From: Clostridia bacterium
GTDB lineage: Bacteria; Bacillota; Clostridia; Oscillospirales; Acutalibacteraceae
NCBI GenBank assembly: GCA_900754145.1
Contig: CAAEBW010000231.1
Coordinates: forward strand, 1-7,336
Reading direction: 5' to 3'
Length of the DNA stretch: 7,336 nucleotides
The position numbers and the translations under genes are program-made. This document shows positions 1-6,310 of this stretch, in pieces. The stretch's first letter is position 1. Each line of letters starts with the position of its first letter. The notes beneath the pieces were generated by a model, which worked only from the letters and a program-made list of their open reading frames with translations, was not told where the DNA came from and searched no databases.

Positions 1-1679
1 CAGTTACGGGCGCACTTTGTACAGCCCTTGCACTTATCGGCGTCGATTGAGTAAGAAACGAGGTCCTTACACACTCCCGCGGGACAAACCTTATCCTTAA
101 CGTGAGCAACATATTCCTCGCGGAAGAACTTAAGGGTTGCAAGCACGGGGTTAGGCGCAGTCTGACCGAGACCGCAGAGAGAGTTCTGCTTAATGTAATG
201 GCAAAGCTCCTCCATCTTGTCGAGGTCTTCCATAGTGCCGTTGCCCTTTGTAATCTTGTCAAGCATTTCAAGCAGACGCTTTGTACCTACGCGGCAGGGT
301 GTACACTTGCCGCAGGACTCATCAACCGTAAATTCAAGGAAGAACTTAGCCATATCGACCATACAGGTGTCCTCGTCCATTACGATAAGTCCGCCCGAGC
401 CCATCATACAGCCGATAGCGGTCAGGTTATCGTAATCAACCTCGGTATCGATAAGGCTTGCGGGGATACAGCCGCCCGAAGGTCCGCCTGTCTGTGCCGC
501 CTTGAACTTCTTACCGTTCGGAATACCTCCGCCGATGTCCTCAATAATATGACGGAGTGTTGTTCCCATCGGGATTTCAACAAGGCCTGTGTGCTTAATC
601 TTACCGCCTAATGCGAATACCTTTGTACCTTTAGACTTTTCGGTACCCATTGAAGCAAACCAATCAGCGCCTCTAAGGATAATCTGCGGGATATTCGCAA
701 AGGTCTCAACATTGTTTTCAACCGTCGGAGAATTGTAAAGTCCCTTAACGGCGGGATAAGGCGGACGGGGTCTCGGCTCGCCGCGGTTGCCCTCGATAGA
801 GGTCATAAGCGCGGTTTCCTCACCGCAGACGAAGGCGCCTGCGCCAAGTCGGATATGTAAATCAAAGTCAAAGCCCGAATCAAAGATATTTTTGCCTAAG
901 AGTCCGTATTCGCGCGCCTGATCGATAGCTATCTGCAAGCGCTTAACCGCAATCGGATACTCTGCACGGACATAAACATAGCCCTGCGTAGCGCCGATAG
1001 CGTAGCCCGCTATTGCCATAGCCTCAATTACGGAATGGGGGTCTCCCTCAAGCACCGAACGGTCCATAAACGCACCCGGGTCGCCCTCGTCGGCGTTGCA
1101 GACAACATACTTCTGCGGAGCCTTATTAGGAGCGCAGAGCGCCCATTTTCTGCCCGTGGGGAAGCCGCCGCCGCCTCTGCCGCGCAGACCTGAATCGGTA
1201 ACGCACTTAATAACCTCCTCGGGGGTCATTTCTGTAAGCACCTTGCCGAGAGCGGCATAGCCGTCCATAGCGATATACTCGTCGATATTTTCGGGGTTGA
1301 TAACGCCGCAGTTACGCAGAACTACACGGTTCTGTGATTTGTAGAAGGCGGTATCGCCCAAGGCAACATTTTCCGCCTCGACCTCTTCCTTGCCGGTGTC
1401 GTTATAAACAAGGCGCTCAACGATTCTTCCCTTTAAGAGATGCTCCTCAACGATGTCCTTAACATCCTCGGGAGTAACTCTGCTGTAAAAGGTACCGTCG
1501 GGATAAACGATAACAACGGGACCTAATGCGCAAAGACCGAAGCAACCGGTCTGTACAAGCTTTACCTCATCGGAAAGTCCGCAGGCTTCAATATTCTCGG
1601 CAAATGCCTTTTGAATAGCCTGACTTCCCGAAGAGGTACAACCCGTACCGCCGCAAATCAATACATGTGCACGAACCAT
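1..1679 (-). CDS. hndC: HndC/HydB (NuoF-like) flavoprotein subunit of NAD(H)-linked [FeFe]-hydrogenase, C-terminus cut by window edge
   Basis: This is the NADH-binding, FMN- and Fe-S-containing subunit of a soluble bifurcating or NAD(P)-linked [FeFe]-hydrogenase. I translated 559 codons from ATG 1679; the frame stays open to base 1, so the C-terminus is missing (relatives have about 595-630 residues). Residues 1-90 form a thioredoxin-like [2Fe-2S] domain with C9, C14, C46 and C50. The NuoF core has the glycine-rich GRGGGGFPTGRKW at 167-179 and NADEGDPGAF at 195-204 for FMN/NADH, then CGEETALMTSIEG at 285-297. The N3-type [4Fe-4S] ligands are C456, C459, C462 and C502 (SCGKCTPC and SLCGLG). 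A ferredoxin domain begins at C550, C553 and C556, and the partial codon TG- at the edge fits the fourth Cys. GGAGGT at 1686-1691 sets the start. It follows hndB by 14 bp. The catalytic HndD/HydA subunit would be expected next but lies outside the window. Confidence 0.96.
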   Translation of the reverse strand, partial: MVRAHVLICGGTGCTSSGSQAIQKAFAENIEACGLSDEVKLVQTGCFGLCALGPVVIVYPDGTFYSRVTPEDVKDIVEEHLLKGRIVERLVYNDTGKEEVEAENVALGDTAFYKSQNRVVLRNCGVINPENIDEYIAMDGYAALGKVLTEMTPEEVIKCVTDSGLRGRGGGGFPTGRKWALCAPNKAPQKYVVCNADEGDPGAFMDRSVLEGDPHSVIEAMAIAGYAIGATQGYVYVRAEYPIAVKRLQIAIDQAREYGLLGKNIFDSGFDFDLHIRLGAGAFVCGEETALMTSIEGNRGEPRPRPPYPAVKGLYNSPTVENNVETFANIPQIILRGADWFASMGTEKSKGTKVFALGGKIKHTGLVEIPMGTTLRHIIEDIGGGIPNGKKFKAAQTGGPSGGCIPASLIDTEVDYDNLTAIGCMMGSGGLIVMDEDTCMVDMAKFFLEFTVDESCGKCTPCRVGTKRLLEMLDKITKGNGTMEDLDKMEELCHYIKQNSLCGLGQTAPNPVLATLKFFREEYVAHVKDKVCPAGVCKDLVSYSIDADKCKGCTKCARN

Positions 1680-1693
1680 AATTTTACCTCCAA

Positions 1694-2065
1694 TTATTCC
1701 TTATGACCGGCGATTGTATACTCGTTTACAACCTTGCCGCCCTTAAGATGCTCTTCAACAACGCGCTTAGCCTTTTCGGAGGTCATCTTGACATAGGTGA
1801 CCTTATCCTTGCCCGCCTCGAAAACCTCAACGATAGGCTCTAATTGGCAAAGACCTATACAGCCTGTCTGAGAAACTGTGACCTTGTCCGAAAGACCCTC
1901 CTTGTTTACTTCCTCAACGAGGGTGTTAAGCACAGGGCGCGCTCCCGCCGCGATACCGCAGGTCGCCATTCCGACAACCACGCGTACATCGTTTACGCCC
2001 TCGCGAAGGATAACCTTATCCTTCATTCTGTCCTTTATTGCCTGTAATTCAGCCAATGACTTCAT
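1694..2065 (-). CDS. hndB: HndB-like thioredoxin-fold [2Fe-2S] ferredoxin subunit
   Basis: A 123-residue protein matching the small HndB subunit found in four-subunit hydrogenases of the HndABCD (Desulfovibrio) or HydABCD (Thermoanaerobacter) type. A charged helix at 1-25 precedes a thioredoxin-like ferredoxin domain with ATCGIAAGARPV at 34-45 and QTGCIGLCQLEP at 66-77. Only three cysteines are visible (C36, C69, C73), where NuoE-type domains use four. From memory, the single Cys in the first motif is normal for HndB proteins, so cluster content is uncertain. The ATG at 2065 has a strong GAAAGGAAG Shine-Dalgarno at 2071-2079. The gene lies 21 bp after the upstream GHKL ATPase gene and 14 bp before hndC. 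It probably acts in the cytoplasmic hydrogenase complex next to HndC, whose N-terminal domain has the same fold. Confidence 0.92.
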   Translation of the reverse strand: MKSLAELQAIKDRMKDKVILREGVNDVRVVVGMATCGIAAGARPVLNTLVEEVNKEGLSDKVTVSQTGCIGLCQLEPIVEVFEAGKDKVTYVKMTSEKAKRVVEEHLKGGKVVNEYTIAGHKE

Positions 2066-2086
2066 ATTTTTCTTCCTTTCATAAAT

Positions 2087-2629
2087 TTAAGAATATTGTT
2101 CTTTAAGATATTCTTCTATCCATTTAATTACCTCATAGCTGTTAAGCGGAACATCGCCCAAAACGGCTTTCAGCTCCCTTGTGTCGAGCAGAACCGTTTT
2201 ATCCGAAAAAATATGCTTAAACAGAAAATCGGTATCAGGATGACCCTGTATAAGTGTTAAAACACTTGATATAACATCGCCGAGCGGCGTCATATCAATA
2301 TGATTTTTATTAAATTCCGCCCTGAGTGCGGTACCGTGATTTTCGGGATAGTCCCTTTCACAGCGCGATTCGATTTGAAGACTTCCGCCCGTCTGCTCGG
2401 CGGCAAGCTTTAAAAGCGGAATGCCCATTCCTACCTTGCGGGTGGTTCTGGTGGTGTAAAACGGGTTGGTGACCGACCTTAAAATTTCCTCGGTCATTCC
2501 GCAGCCGTCGTCCTTTACCGTAAGCACCAATCGGTCGGCGGTTTCCTCCACCGTAATCTCGGTAAGTGTAGCCCCCGCCTTTACGGAATTTTCCGCAATA
2601 TCAAGAATATTAAGTGATAATTCCTTCAT
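2087..2629 (-). CDS. Stand-alone GHKL (histidine-kinase-type) ATPase with C-terminal extension
   Basis: A 180-residue ATP-binding protein of the HATPase_c/GHKL fold. The N-box is ILDIAENSVKAGA (8-20), the G1 box KDDGCGM (39-45), then NPFYTTR (55-61), the G2 box GMGIPLL (67-73) and a late GTAL (99-102). No dimerisation/phosphoacceptor (HisKA) helix, sensor or transmembrane segment precedes it, so it is not a complete histidine kinase. About 70 residues after the ATPase core (108-180) form an extension I cannot assign. ATG 2629 is preferred: it overlaps the PHP stop as ATGA and follows a G-rich stretch at 2634-2639, whereas an in-frame TTG at 2662 would add 11 residues and deepen the overlap. 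I infer that it phosphorylates, or ATP-dependently switches, a partner encoded in this cluster. The substrate is unknown; a DRTGG protein is a candidate. Confidence 0.88.
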   Translation of the reverse strand: MKELSLNILDIAENSVKAGATLTEITVEETADRLVLTVKDDGCGMTEEILRSVTNPFYTTRTTRKVGMGIPLLKLAAEQTGGSLQIESRCERDYPENHGTALRAEFNKNHIDMTPLGDVISSVLTLIQGHPDTDFLFKHIFSDKTVLLDTRELKAVLGDVPLNSYEVIKWIEEYLKEQYS

Positions 2630-3339
2630 ACCGCCCCCCGCAAATAGTTTATACCCGCGCAAGCCGCATTTTCCCTTTCGCAGTAAAGCTCAAGAAACTT
2701 ATCTTTTTCCCTTATATCCCAAAGGTAATGCGCGTCCGAGCTTGAAACTACCCGCTTGCCATACCTTTCGGCATATTCGTCCGTCTTTTCACTGTCGTGA
2801 ACCTCGCAGACAGGAAAGTACGGCTTTTCGGGAAAAGCTCCCAGCACCGCGATTATTCCGTTCGCCTGACGGTCAATATGCGCGGGATAACAGACCCCGC
2901 CGAAGCGGGTTACCGCCTCGGGCGCTTCCTCAAGCGAAACCGTCGTAGCGTTTGTAAGCAAATTTTCTTCAGTACCTATTATATTATCTTCATCATCGCA
3001 AATAAGCTGATTTCCGAAAATATCGGTACGGTTTTTAATAGGTATTCTTCTGCTTTCGATAAATTCGCCAAACGCCATAGCGTTATCGAGCTTATCGAAA
3101 AGGCAGACCATATGAATATCCTCCGCCGTGGTAAGCTCCATACCTCCCAAGGGTATTATACCGTGCCTTTTCGCCGCCTTAAAAAACGCGGGACAGTTTT
3201 TCGCGGTATTATGGTCGGTAAGTGCCATAATATCAAGCCCGTTTAACTCCCCCATTCCCGCAATACTGTCGGGTGTAGCCTCATCGTCCCCGCAAGGAGA
3301 AAGACAGGAATGAAGGTGTAAATCGTAATAGTATCTCAT
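2626..3339 (-). CDS. PHP-domain metal-dependent phosphoesterase (TrpH-like)
   Basis: A 237-residue cytoplasmic protein of the polymerase and histidinol phosphatase (PHP) family. Every usual metal-ligand position is present: H8 and H10 (DLHLHS), D42-H43 (LTDHN), E68 (GGMELT), H75 (EDIHMV), H154 (YPAHID), D202 and H204 (SSDAH). This predicts an active, probably trinuclear, phosphoesterase. Known relatives include TrpH/RNase AM-like enzymes acting on nucleotides or RNA 5' ends and histidinol phosphatases, so the substrate cannot be read from sequence. Its start overlaps the preceding DRTGG gene stop as ATGA, and its own stop overlaps the next ATPase gene start the same way. The region upstream of ATG 3339 has no good Shine-Dalgarno, so translation is probably coupled. 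The context suggests a signalling role, such as removing a phosphate or degrading a nucleotide signal. That role is inference. Confidence 0.93.
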   Translation of the reverse strand: MRYYYDLHLHSCLSPCGDDEATPDSIAGMGELNGLDIMALTDHNTAKNCPAFFKAAKRHGIIPLGGMELTTAEDIHMVCLFDKLDNAMAFGEFIESRRIPIKNRTDIFGNQLICDDEDNIIGTEENLLTNATTVSLEEAPEAVTRFGGVCYPAHIDRQANGIIAVLGAFPEKPYFPVCEVHDSEKTDEYAERYGKRVVSSSDAHYLWDIREKDKFLELYCERENAACAGINYLRGAV

Positions 3340-3668
3340 AGCAATTCATTCAGCAGTACCGCCGCGTCATAGGCACTGCCTGAAAAGGAAAGAATGTTAA
3401 TCCCCTTTTGATCTGCCGATTTCGCTATATCCTCTGTTATCTCGACGCCCTCCGCCGCGATTACACAGGCTGTGTCCGACAATGCCGCAACCGCCAGAAC
3501 ATTAATATTCGACATTATGGTAATCCAAGCGTCGCCGCTCTTTGCCCTGCCCATTACCCAGCTTAAGAGGTCGCCGATATATACTCCCGTGATTTCGCGC
3601 TCAGGCTCAGGGAGTGCAACGGCAGAAAAGCCGTGTTCCTTTAAACCTTCAACCGTCACTTTGCTCAC
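3336..3668 (-). CDS. DRTGG-like domain protein, second copy
   Basis: A 110-residue soluble protein resembling stand-alone DRTGG domains, a fold also found in the N-terminal part of HPr kinase and next to CBS domains. Visible hallmarks are GVYIGDLLSWVMGRAKSGD (28-46), an INVLAVAAL core (55-63) and a C-terminal GINILSFSGSAYDAAVLL stretch (89-106). It is a divergent paralogue of the 118-residue protein at 5375-5731: both have a G-D-(M/L) segment, then a ligand-pocket-like hydrophobic core and an IL-(A/S)-x-(D/G)-x-x-(M/A)-Y-(E/D)-A ending. It contains no kinase motif. The start is GTG 3668 with AAGGA at 3674-3678, 5 bases away. The gene overlaps the hydrogenase homologue by 20 bp and ends in an ATGA overlap with the PHP gene. 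It is probably a regulatory or ligand-binding partner; what it binds is unknown. Confidence 0.82.
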   Translation of the reverse strand: MSKVTVEGLKEHGFSAVALPEPEREITGVYIGDLLSWVMGRAKSGDAWITIMSNINVLAVAALSDTACVIAAEGVEITEDIAKSADQKGINILSFSGSAYDAAVLLNELL

Positions 3669-4932
3669 CGCCGTCCTTTTTTTCTGCGTTTTTAAGCCTT
3701 ATAAGGCAATCTTCAAGCTTAGCATTACGCTTTACAATATCCTCCGCAAGCGCCCTGCAATTAGGCGCCCCGCAGGAGCCGCAGTCAATACCGGGCAGCT
3801 CGTCGCGCAGCTTTTGGATGTCCGCCATCATACGCATTGATTCCGCCATACTGTCACTAAGTCTTGAAATGGGGTGATAGGTCGGTATCTCGTTAAAGAT
3901 ATACCCGTCGGGAATATAGCCGCCCTCCTCCTTAGAAAGGAAGTTTTGCGAAACAGGAAGATAACGGCGCAGGGACTGAAGCCTTGCCTTTGCGATAAAG
4001 GGGTTTTGCATTGTCATAACCCCGCCGACGCAACCGCCCGTGCAGGCGTTAAGCTCGATAAATTCAAGGGGCGGAATATTGCCGTTCTCGACCTGGTCAA
4101 GCACGCGTATCACATTATCTATCCCGTCTGCCGCGAGGTAGTGCTCGTTGAAAATCGCCGTTGCCTCGCCGCCGCTGGTCGCCCAGCCTATTCCGATAAC
4201 ACCCGAGCTTGAAAGGGATTCTACCTCGTTGCCGTGCCTCATTTTAGCGATAAGCTGAAAATAAACATCGTTTATTGAGACAACAACATCTACCTTGCTT
4301 TTATAGCCCGCAAAGCCGTTTTTAACATAGCTTGACTTAGCGGGACAGGGCGAGATAAAGCAAACGCCTATTTCCTCGGGCTTAAGCTCGGGGTGTTCCC
4401 TTTCTGCTTTTTTCCGTGCCAGAGCCGCCGCAACCTCCATAGGAGGGAGCATATGGATTATATTATCGGTAAGGGACGGAAAGCGAAGACCTATAAGCCT
4501 TATAATCACAGGGCAAGCCGAGCTTATCGCCGGCTTTTTAACGCCGTCGGTTTTAAGGTAAAGCCTTGTGTAGGCGCTTACCAGCTCCGCCGCGGCAGAA
4601 ACCTCATACACATCGTCAAAGCCGATTTTTAAAAGCCCGTCCAGCACATAATCCACATCGTCAAGATTATCAAACTGACCGTAAAGCGTTGGCGCGGGAA
4701 GCGCTATCTTCCACTTAAAGCGGTCCATATCCGAAAGCTTACCGCTCACCGCCTTTTTAGCGTTATGCGGGCAGACCCGTATGCACTCGCCGCAGTCAAT
4801 ACACCGCTCCTGATTAATCACCGCGTGACCGTCCTTAATCCTTATAGCCTCGGTCGGGCAGTGCTTTAAGCAGGTGGTACAGCCGCTGCATTTTTCGACA
4901 TCAAGATGAACCGAATGTTCGTATGTATTCAT
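3649..4932 (-). CDS. HydS-like (putative sensory, group C/D-type) [FeFe]-hydrogenase with C-terminal 4Fe-4S domain
   Basis: A 427-residue iron-sulfur protein. Residues 15-54 are a two-cluster ferredoxin domain (C15, C18, C21, C25; C44, C47, C50, C54). Residues about 70-330 are the [FeFe]-hydrogenase H-cluster domain, with all four cluster ligands: C140 in loop L1 (SSACP), C196 in L2 (SPCPAK), and C297 and C301 in L3 (ELNACTGGC). Classical enzymes have TSCCP, MPC and EVMAC. Here the proton-relay Cys is A139 and the two H-cluster methionines are S194 and N295, and I see no C-terminal small-subunit domain. These changes resemble sensory HydS hydrogenases (group C, or group D such as the Thermoanaerobacter mathranii protein). 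Residues 380-410 are an FeS domain with exact C-x2-C-x4-C-x16-C spacing (C384, C387, C392, C409) rather than a PAS domain. ATG 4932 lies 27 bp after the RsbT-like gene. I infer an H2/redox sensor rather than the main H2-producing enzyme. Confidence 0.92.
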   Translation of the reverse strand: MNTYEHSVHLDVEKCSGCTTCLKHCPTEAIRIKDGHAVINQERCIDCGECIRVCPHNAKKAVSGKLSDMDRFKWKIALPAPTLYGQFDNLDDVDYVLDGLLKIGFDDVYEVSAAAELVSAYTRLYLKTDGVKKPAISSACPVIIRLIGLRFPSLTDNIIHMLPPMEVAAALARKKAEREHPELKPEEIGVCFISPCPAKSSYVKNGFAGYKSKVDVVVSINDVYFQLIAKMRHGNEVESLSSSGVIGIGWATSGGEATAIFNEHYLAADGIDNVIRVLDQVENGNIPPLEFIELNACTGGCVGGVMTMQNPFIAKARLQSLRRYLPVSQNFLSKEEGGYIPDGYIFNEIPTYHPISRLSDSMAESMRMMADIQKLRDELPGIDCGSCGAPNCRALAEDIVKRNAKLEDCLIRLKNAEKKDGGEQSDG

Positions 4933-4959
4933 TATGAAAACCTGCCGAAATAATATTTT

Positions 4960-5382
4960 TTAAATATTAACTCTCATGGTTATGTCGGTACCAACGCCGA
5001 CGGTGGATTTAATATCCATATAATCTGTATACCGTTTCATATTAGGCAGTCCCATTCCCGCGCCGAAGCCCAAGGAACGGATATTGTCGGACGCGGTGGA
5101 AAAGCCCTCCTGCATCGCCTCTTCTATATCCTTAATCCCCGGTCCCTTATCGCTTAAGAGTATCTCAATACAGTCCTCGGTCACGGTAACGTCGGCAATG
5201 CCGCCGCCAGCGTGAATGACCATATTGATTTCACCCTCATACATCGCGATTGAAACACGGCGTATTGTTTCGGGAGAAAGTCCCAACTGCCTTAAATTCT
5301 TTTTGACCTGAACCGACGCCTTTCCTGCCGAAGTGAAATCGTCACCGTCCACGTCAAAATGGAATTTTAATGCTTCAGACAT
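4960..5382 (-). CDS. RsbT/RsbW-like GHKL ATPase (anti-sigma-factor/serine kinase family)
   Basis: A 140-residue single-domain ATP-binding protein of the anti-sigma regulatory factor/serine kinase branch of GHKL proteins. The N-box lies at 46-58 (AMYEGEINMVIHA, with E51 and N53), G1 is DKGPGI (78-83), G2 is LGFGAGMGLPNM (104-115), and GVGTDITM (129-136) closes the fold. The LGFGAGMGLPN form recalls RsbT-type switch kinases as much as anti-sigma factors. No STAS anti-anti-sigma gene or sigma factor is adjacent, so a sigma-factor role is not supported here. ATG 5382 overlaps the upstream DRTGG gene by 8 bp, with a weak AGGG upstream. The gene sits directly upstream of the HydS-like gene. The likely role is an ATP-dependent switch or Ser/Thr kinase acting on a neighbour; the target is unknown. 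Confidence 0.9.
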   Translation of the reverse strand: MSEALKFHFDVDGDDFTSAGKASVQVKKNLRQLGLSPETIRRVSIAMYEGEINMVIHAGGGIADVTVTEDCIEILLSDKGPGIKDIEEAMQEGFSTASDNIRSLGFGAGMGLPNMKRYTDYMDIKSTVGVGTDITMRVNI

Positions 5383-5731
5383 TTTTGACCCTGTTGCCTA
5401 CGAGACCGTTGCTGTAAAGCAAACCGCACGCCTCGTACATTCTTTTGTCTGTTGCGAGAATAACTATACCGCTTTCCTTTGCAAGCTCTGTCATTTCGGC
5501 AGTAGGCATCTTAGAGCGAACGAAAACAATACAGTTCATATCCATCATTTCCGCGGTTCTTATAACCTGCGAATTGACGAGTCCCGTAAGCAGCACAGCC
5601 TGATCCTTGACATATGCCAGCACGTCGCTCATCATATCGCTGCCGCAGGCGGAGTAAACATGACGGCTCAGCCCCTCCTCACAGCAGACAACCTTAGCTT
5701 CAAGCAAATCCTTTATAGTACTGATTTTCAT
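5375..5731 (-). CDS. DRTGG-domain protein, first copy
   Basis: A 118-residue soluble protein made almost entirely of one DRTGG-type domain. The characteristic order is CGSDMMSDVLAYV (29-41), LLTGLVNSQVIRTAEMM (47-63), IVFVRSKMP (68-76) and an ending ILATDKRMYEACGLLY (91-106). Isolated DRTGG domains are thought to be regulatory or ligand-binding modules; the related region of HPr kinase/phosphorylase is not its catalytic part. It has several cysteines (C16, C17, C29, C67, C102), but not in a recognised cluster motif. ATG 5731 has AAAGGA at 5741-5746, 9 bases away. The gene follows hndA by 42 bp and overlaps the RsbT-like ATPase by 8 bp. The overlap suggests, by inference, that this pair acts together. 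It is a distant paralogue of the protein at 3336-3668. Confidence 0.87.
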   Translation of the reverse strand: MKISTIKDLLEAKVVCCEEGLSRHVYSACGSDMMSDVLAYVKDQAVLLTGLVNSQVIRTAEMMDMNCIVFVRSKMPTAEMTELAKESGIVILATDKRMYEACGLLYSNGLVGNRVKNV

Positions 5732-5773
5732 ACAGATTTATCCTTTCGGACAGATTAAAATGAAATTTTAGGG

Positions 5774-6271
5774 CTATTTACCGTATTTTTCGAGTATACC
5801 GTCAACATCGTCCACGGTAAGTCTGCCGTAAACCTCATCGTTCACGGTAAGTACGGGGGCTAAGCCGCACGCGCCTATACAGCGGCAGGCGGTAAGAGAA
5901 AACCTGCCGTCCGCAGTACATTCGTCCGCGCCGATACCCAGCTTCTCACTTAATTTGTTGAAAATATCGCCCGAGCCTTTAACATAGCAAGCGGTACCTA
6001 AGCATACGGAAATGTTGTACTCGCCCTTCGGTGAGAGTGAGAACTGCGCGTAAAAGGTCGATACACCGTAAACCTTTTCGAGCGGTACATCCATACCCTC
6101 GGCTATCATTTCCTGTACCTCCATGGGAAGATAACCGTAAATATCCTGTGCCTGCTGCATAACAGACATTAACAAGCTCTTATCATGCTTGCTTTTTTCG
6201 ATTACTTCCCTCAGCTTCTGTTCCTGTTCAGCTGTTCCCTTAAACGGAAGGCTGCTGATCTTTTTTTGCAT
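5774..6271 (-). CDS. hndA: HndA/HydC (NuoE-like) [2Fe-2S] subunit of NAD(H)-linked [FeFe]-hydrogenase
   Basis: A 165-residue homologue of the 24-kDa NuoE subunit of complex I and of HndA/HydC of multimeric [FeFe]-hydrogenases. A helical N-terminal region (about 15-75) includes AQDIYGYLPMEVQEMIAE (41-58) and KVYGVSTFYAQFSL (66-79). The thioredoxin-like domain carries C90 and C95 (CLGTAC) and C131 and C135 (RCIGAC), a typical [2Fe-2S] ligand set. It would relay electrons with the NuoF-like subunit encoded at 1-1679. ATG 6271 is chosen because AAGGAGG lies at 6281-6287, 9 bases upstream. An in-frame GTG at 6430 would add 53 residues, but that stretch contains the predicted promoter and reads like non-coding AT-rich DNA. 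It is the first gene of the apparent operon. Six signalling-type genes separate it from hndB and hndC, an unusual split. Confidence 0.95.
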   Translation of the reverse strand: MQKKISSLPFKGTAEQEQKLREVIEKSKHDKSLLMSVMQQAQDIYGYLPMEVQEMIAEGMDVPLEKVYGVSTFYAQFSLSPKGEYNISVCLGTACYVKGSGDIFNKLSEKLGIGADECTADGRFSLTACRCIGACGLAPVLTVNDEVYGRLTVDDVDGILEKYGK

Positions 6272-6280
6272 GAACCGAAT

Positions 6281-6287
6281 CCTCCTT
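6281..6287 (-). promoter_or_regulatory. Ribosome binding site deciding the hndA start
   Basis: AAGGAGG on the minus strand, nearly a full anti-16S match, 9 bases before ATG 6271. It fixes the start and rules against the longer GTG-initiated reading frame from 6430. Confidence 0.9.
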
Positions 6288-6310
6288 CGATTAATTGTAT
6301 AGCATTTTGA

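Noticed and set aside
102..611. Plus-strand open frame of 169 codons
   Set aside because: It lies wholly antisense to the well-supported NuoF-like gene, shows no recognisable motif, and its residues mirror conserved codons of the opposite strand.
2466..2948. Plus-strand open frame of 160 codons
   Set aside because: Antisense to the PHP and GHKL ATPase genes, both of which have complete family motifs; low-complexity Ser/Pro/Arg composition is typical of a shadow frame.
3649..4932. Catalytic HydA/HndD subunit of the bifurcating hydrogenase
   Set aside because: It lacks the N-terminal plant-type [2Fe-2S] and extra cluster domains and the C-terminal small-subunit domain of HndD, and the active-site loops are altered; HndD is more likely downstream of hndC outside the window.
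4960..5382. Anti-sigma factor controlling a sigma-B- or SpoIIA-type pathway
   Set aside because: No sigma factor or STAS anti-anti-sigma gene is adjacent, and all neighbours relate to the hydrogenase module.
5756..5770. TAAAAT-GAA-ATTTTA hairpin between hndA and the first DRTGG gene as a terminator
   Set aside because: The stem has six A/T pairs only and no GC, so it would be too weak; the close gene spacing also suggests read-through.
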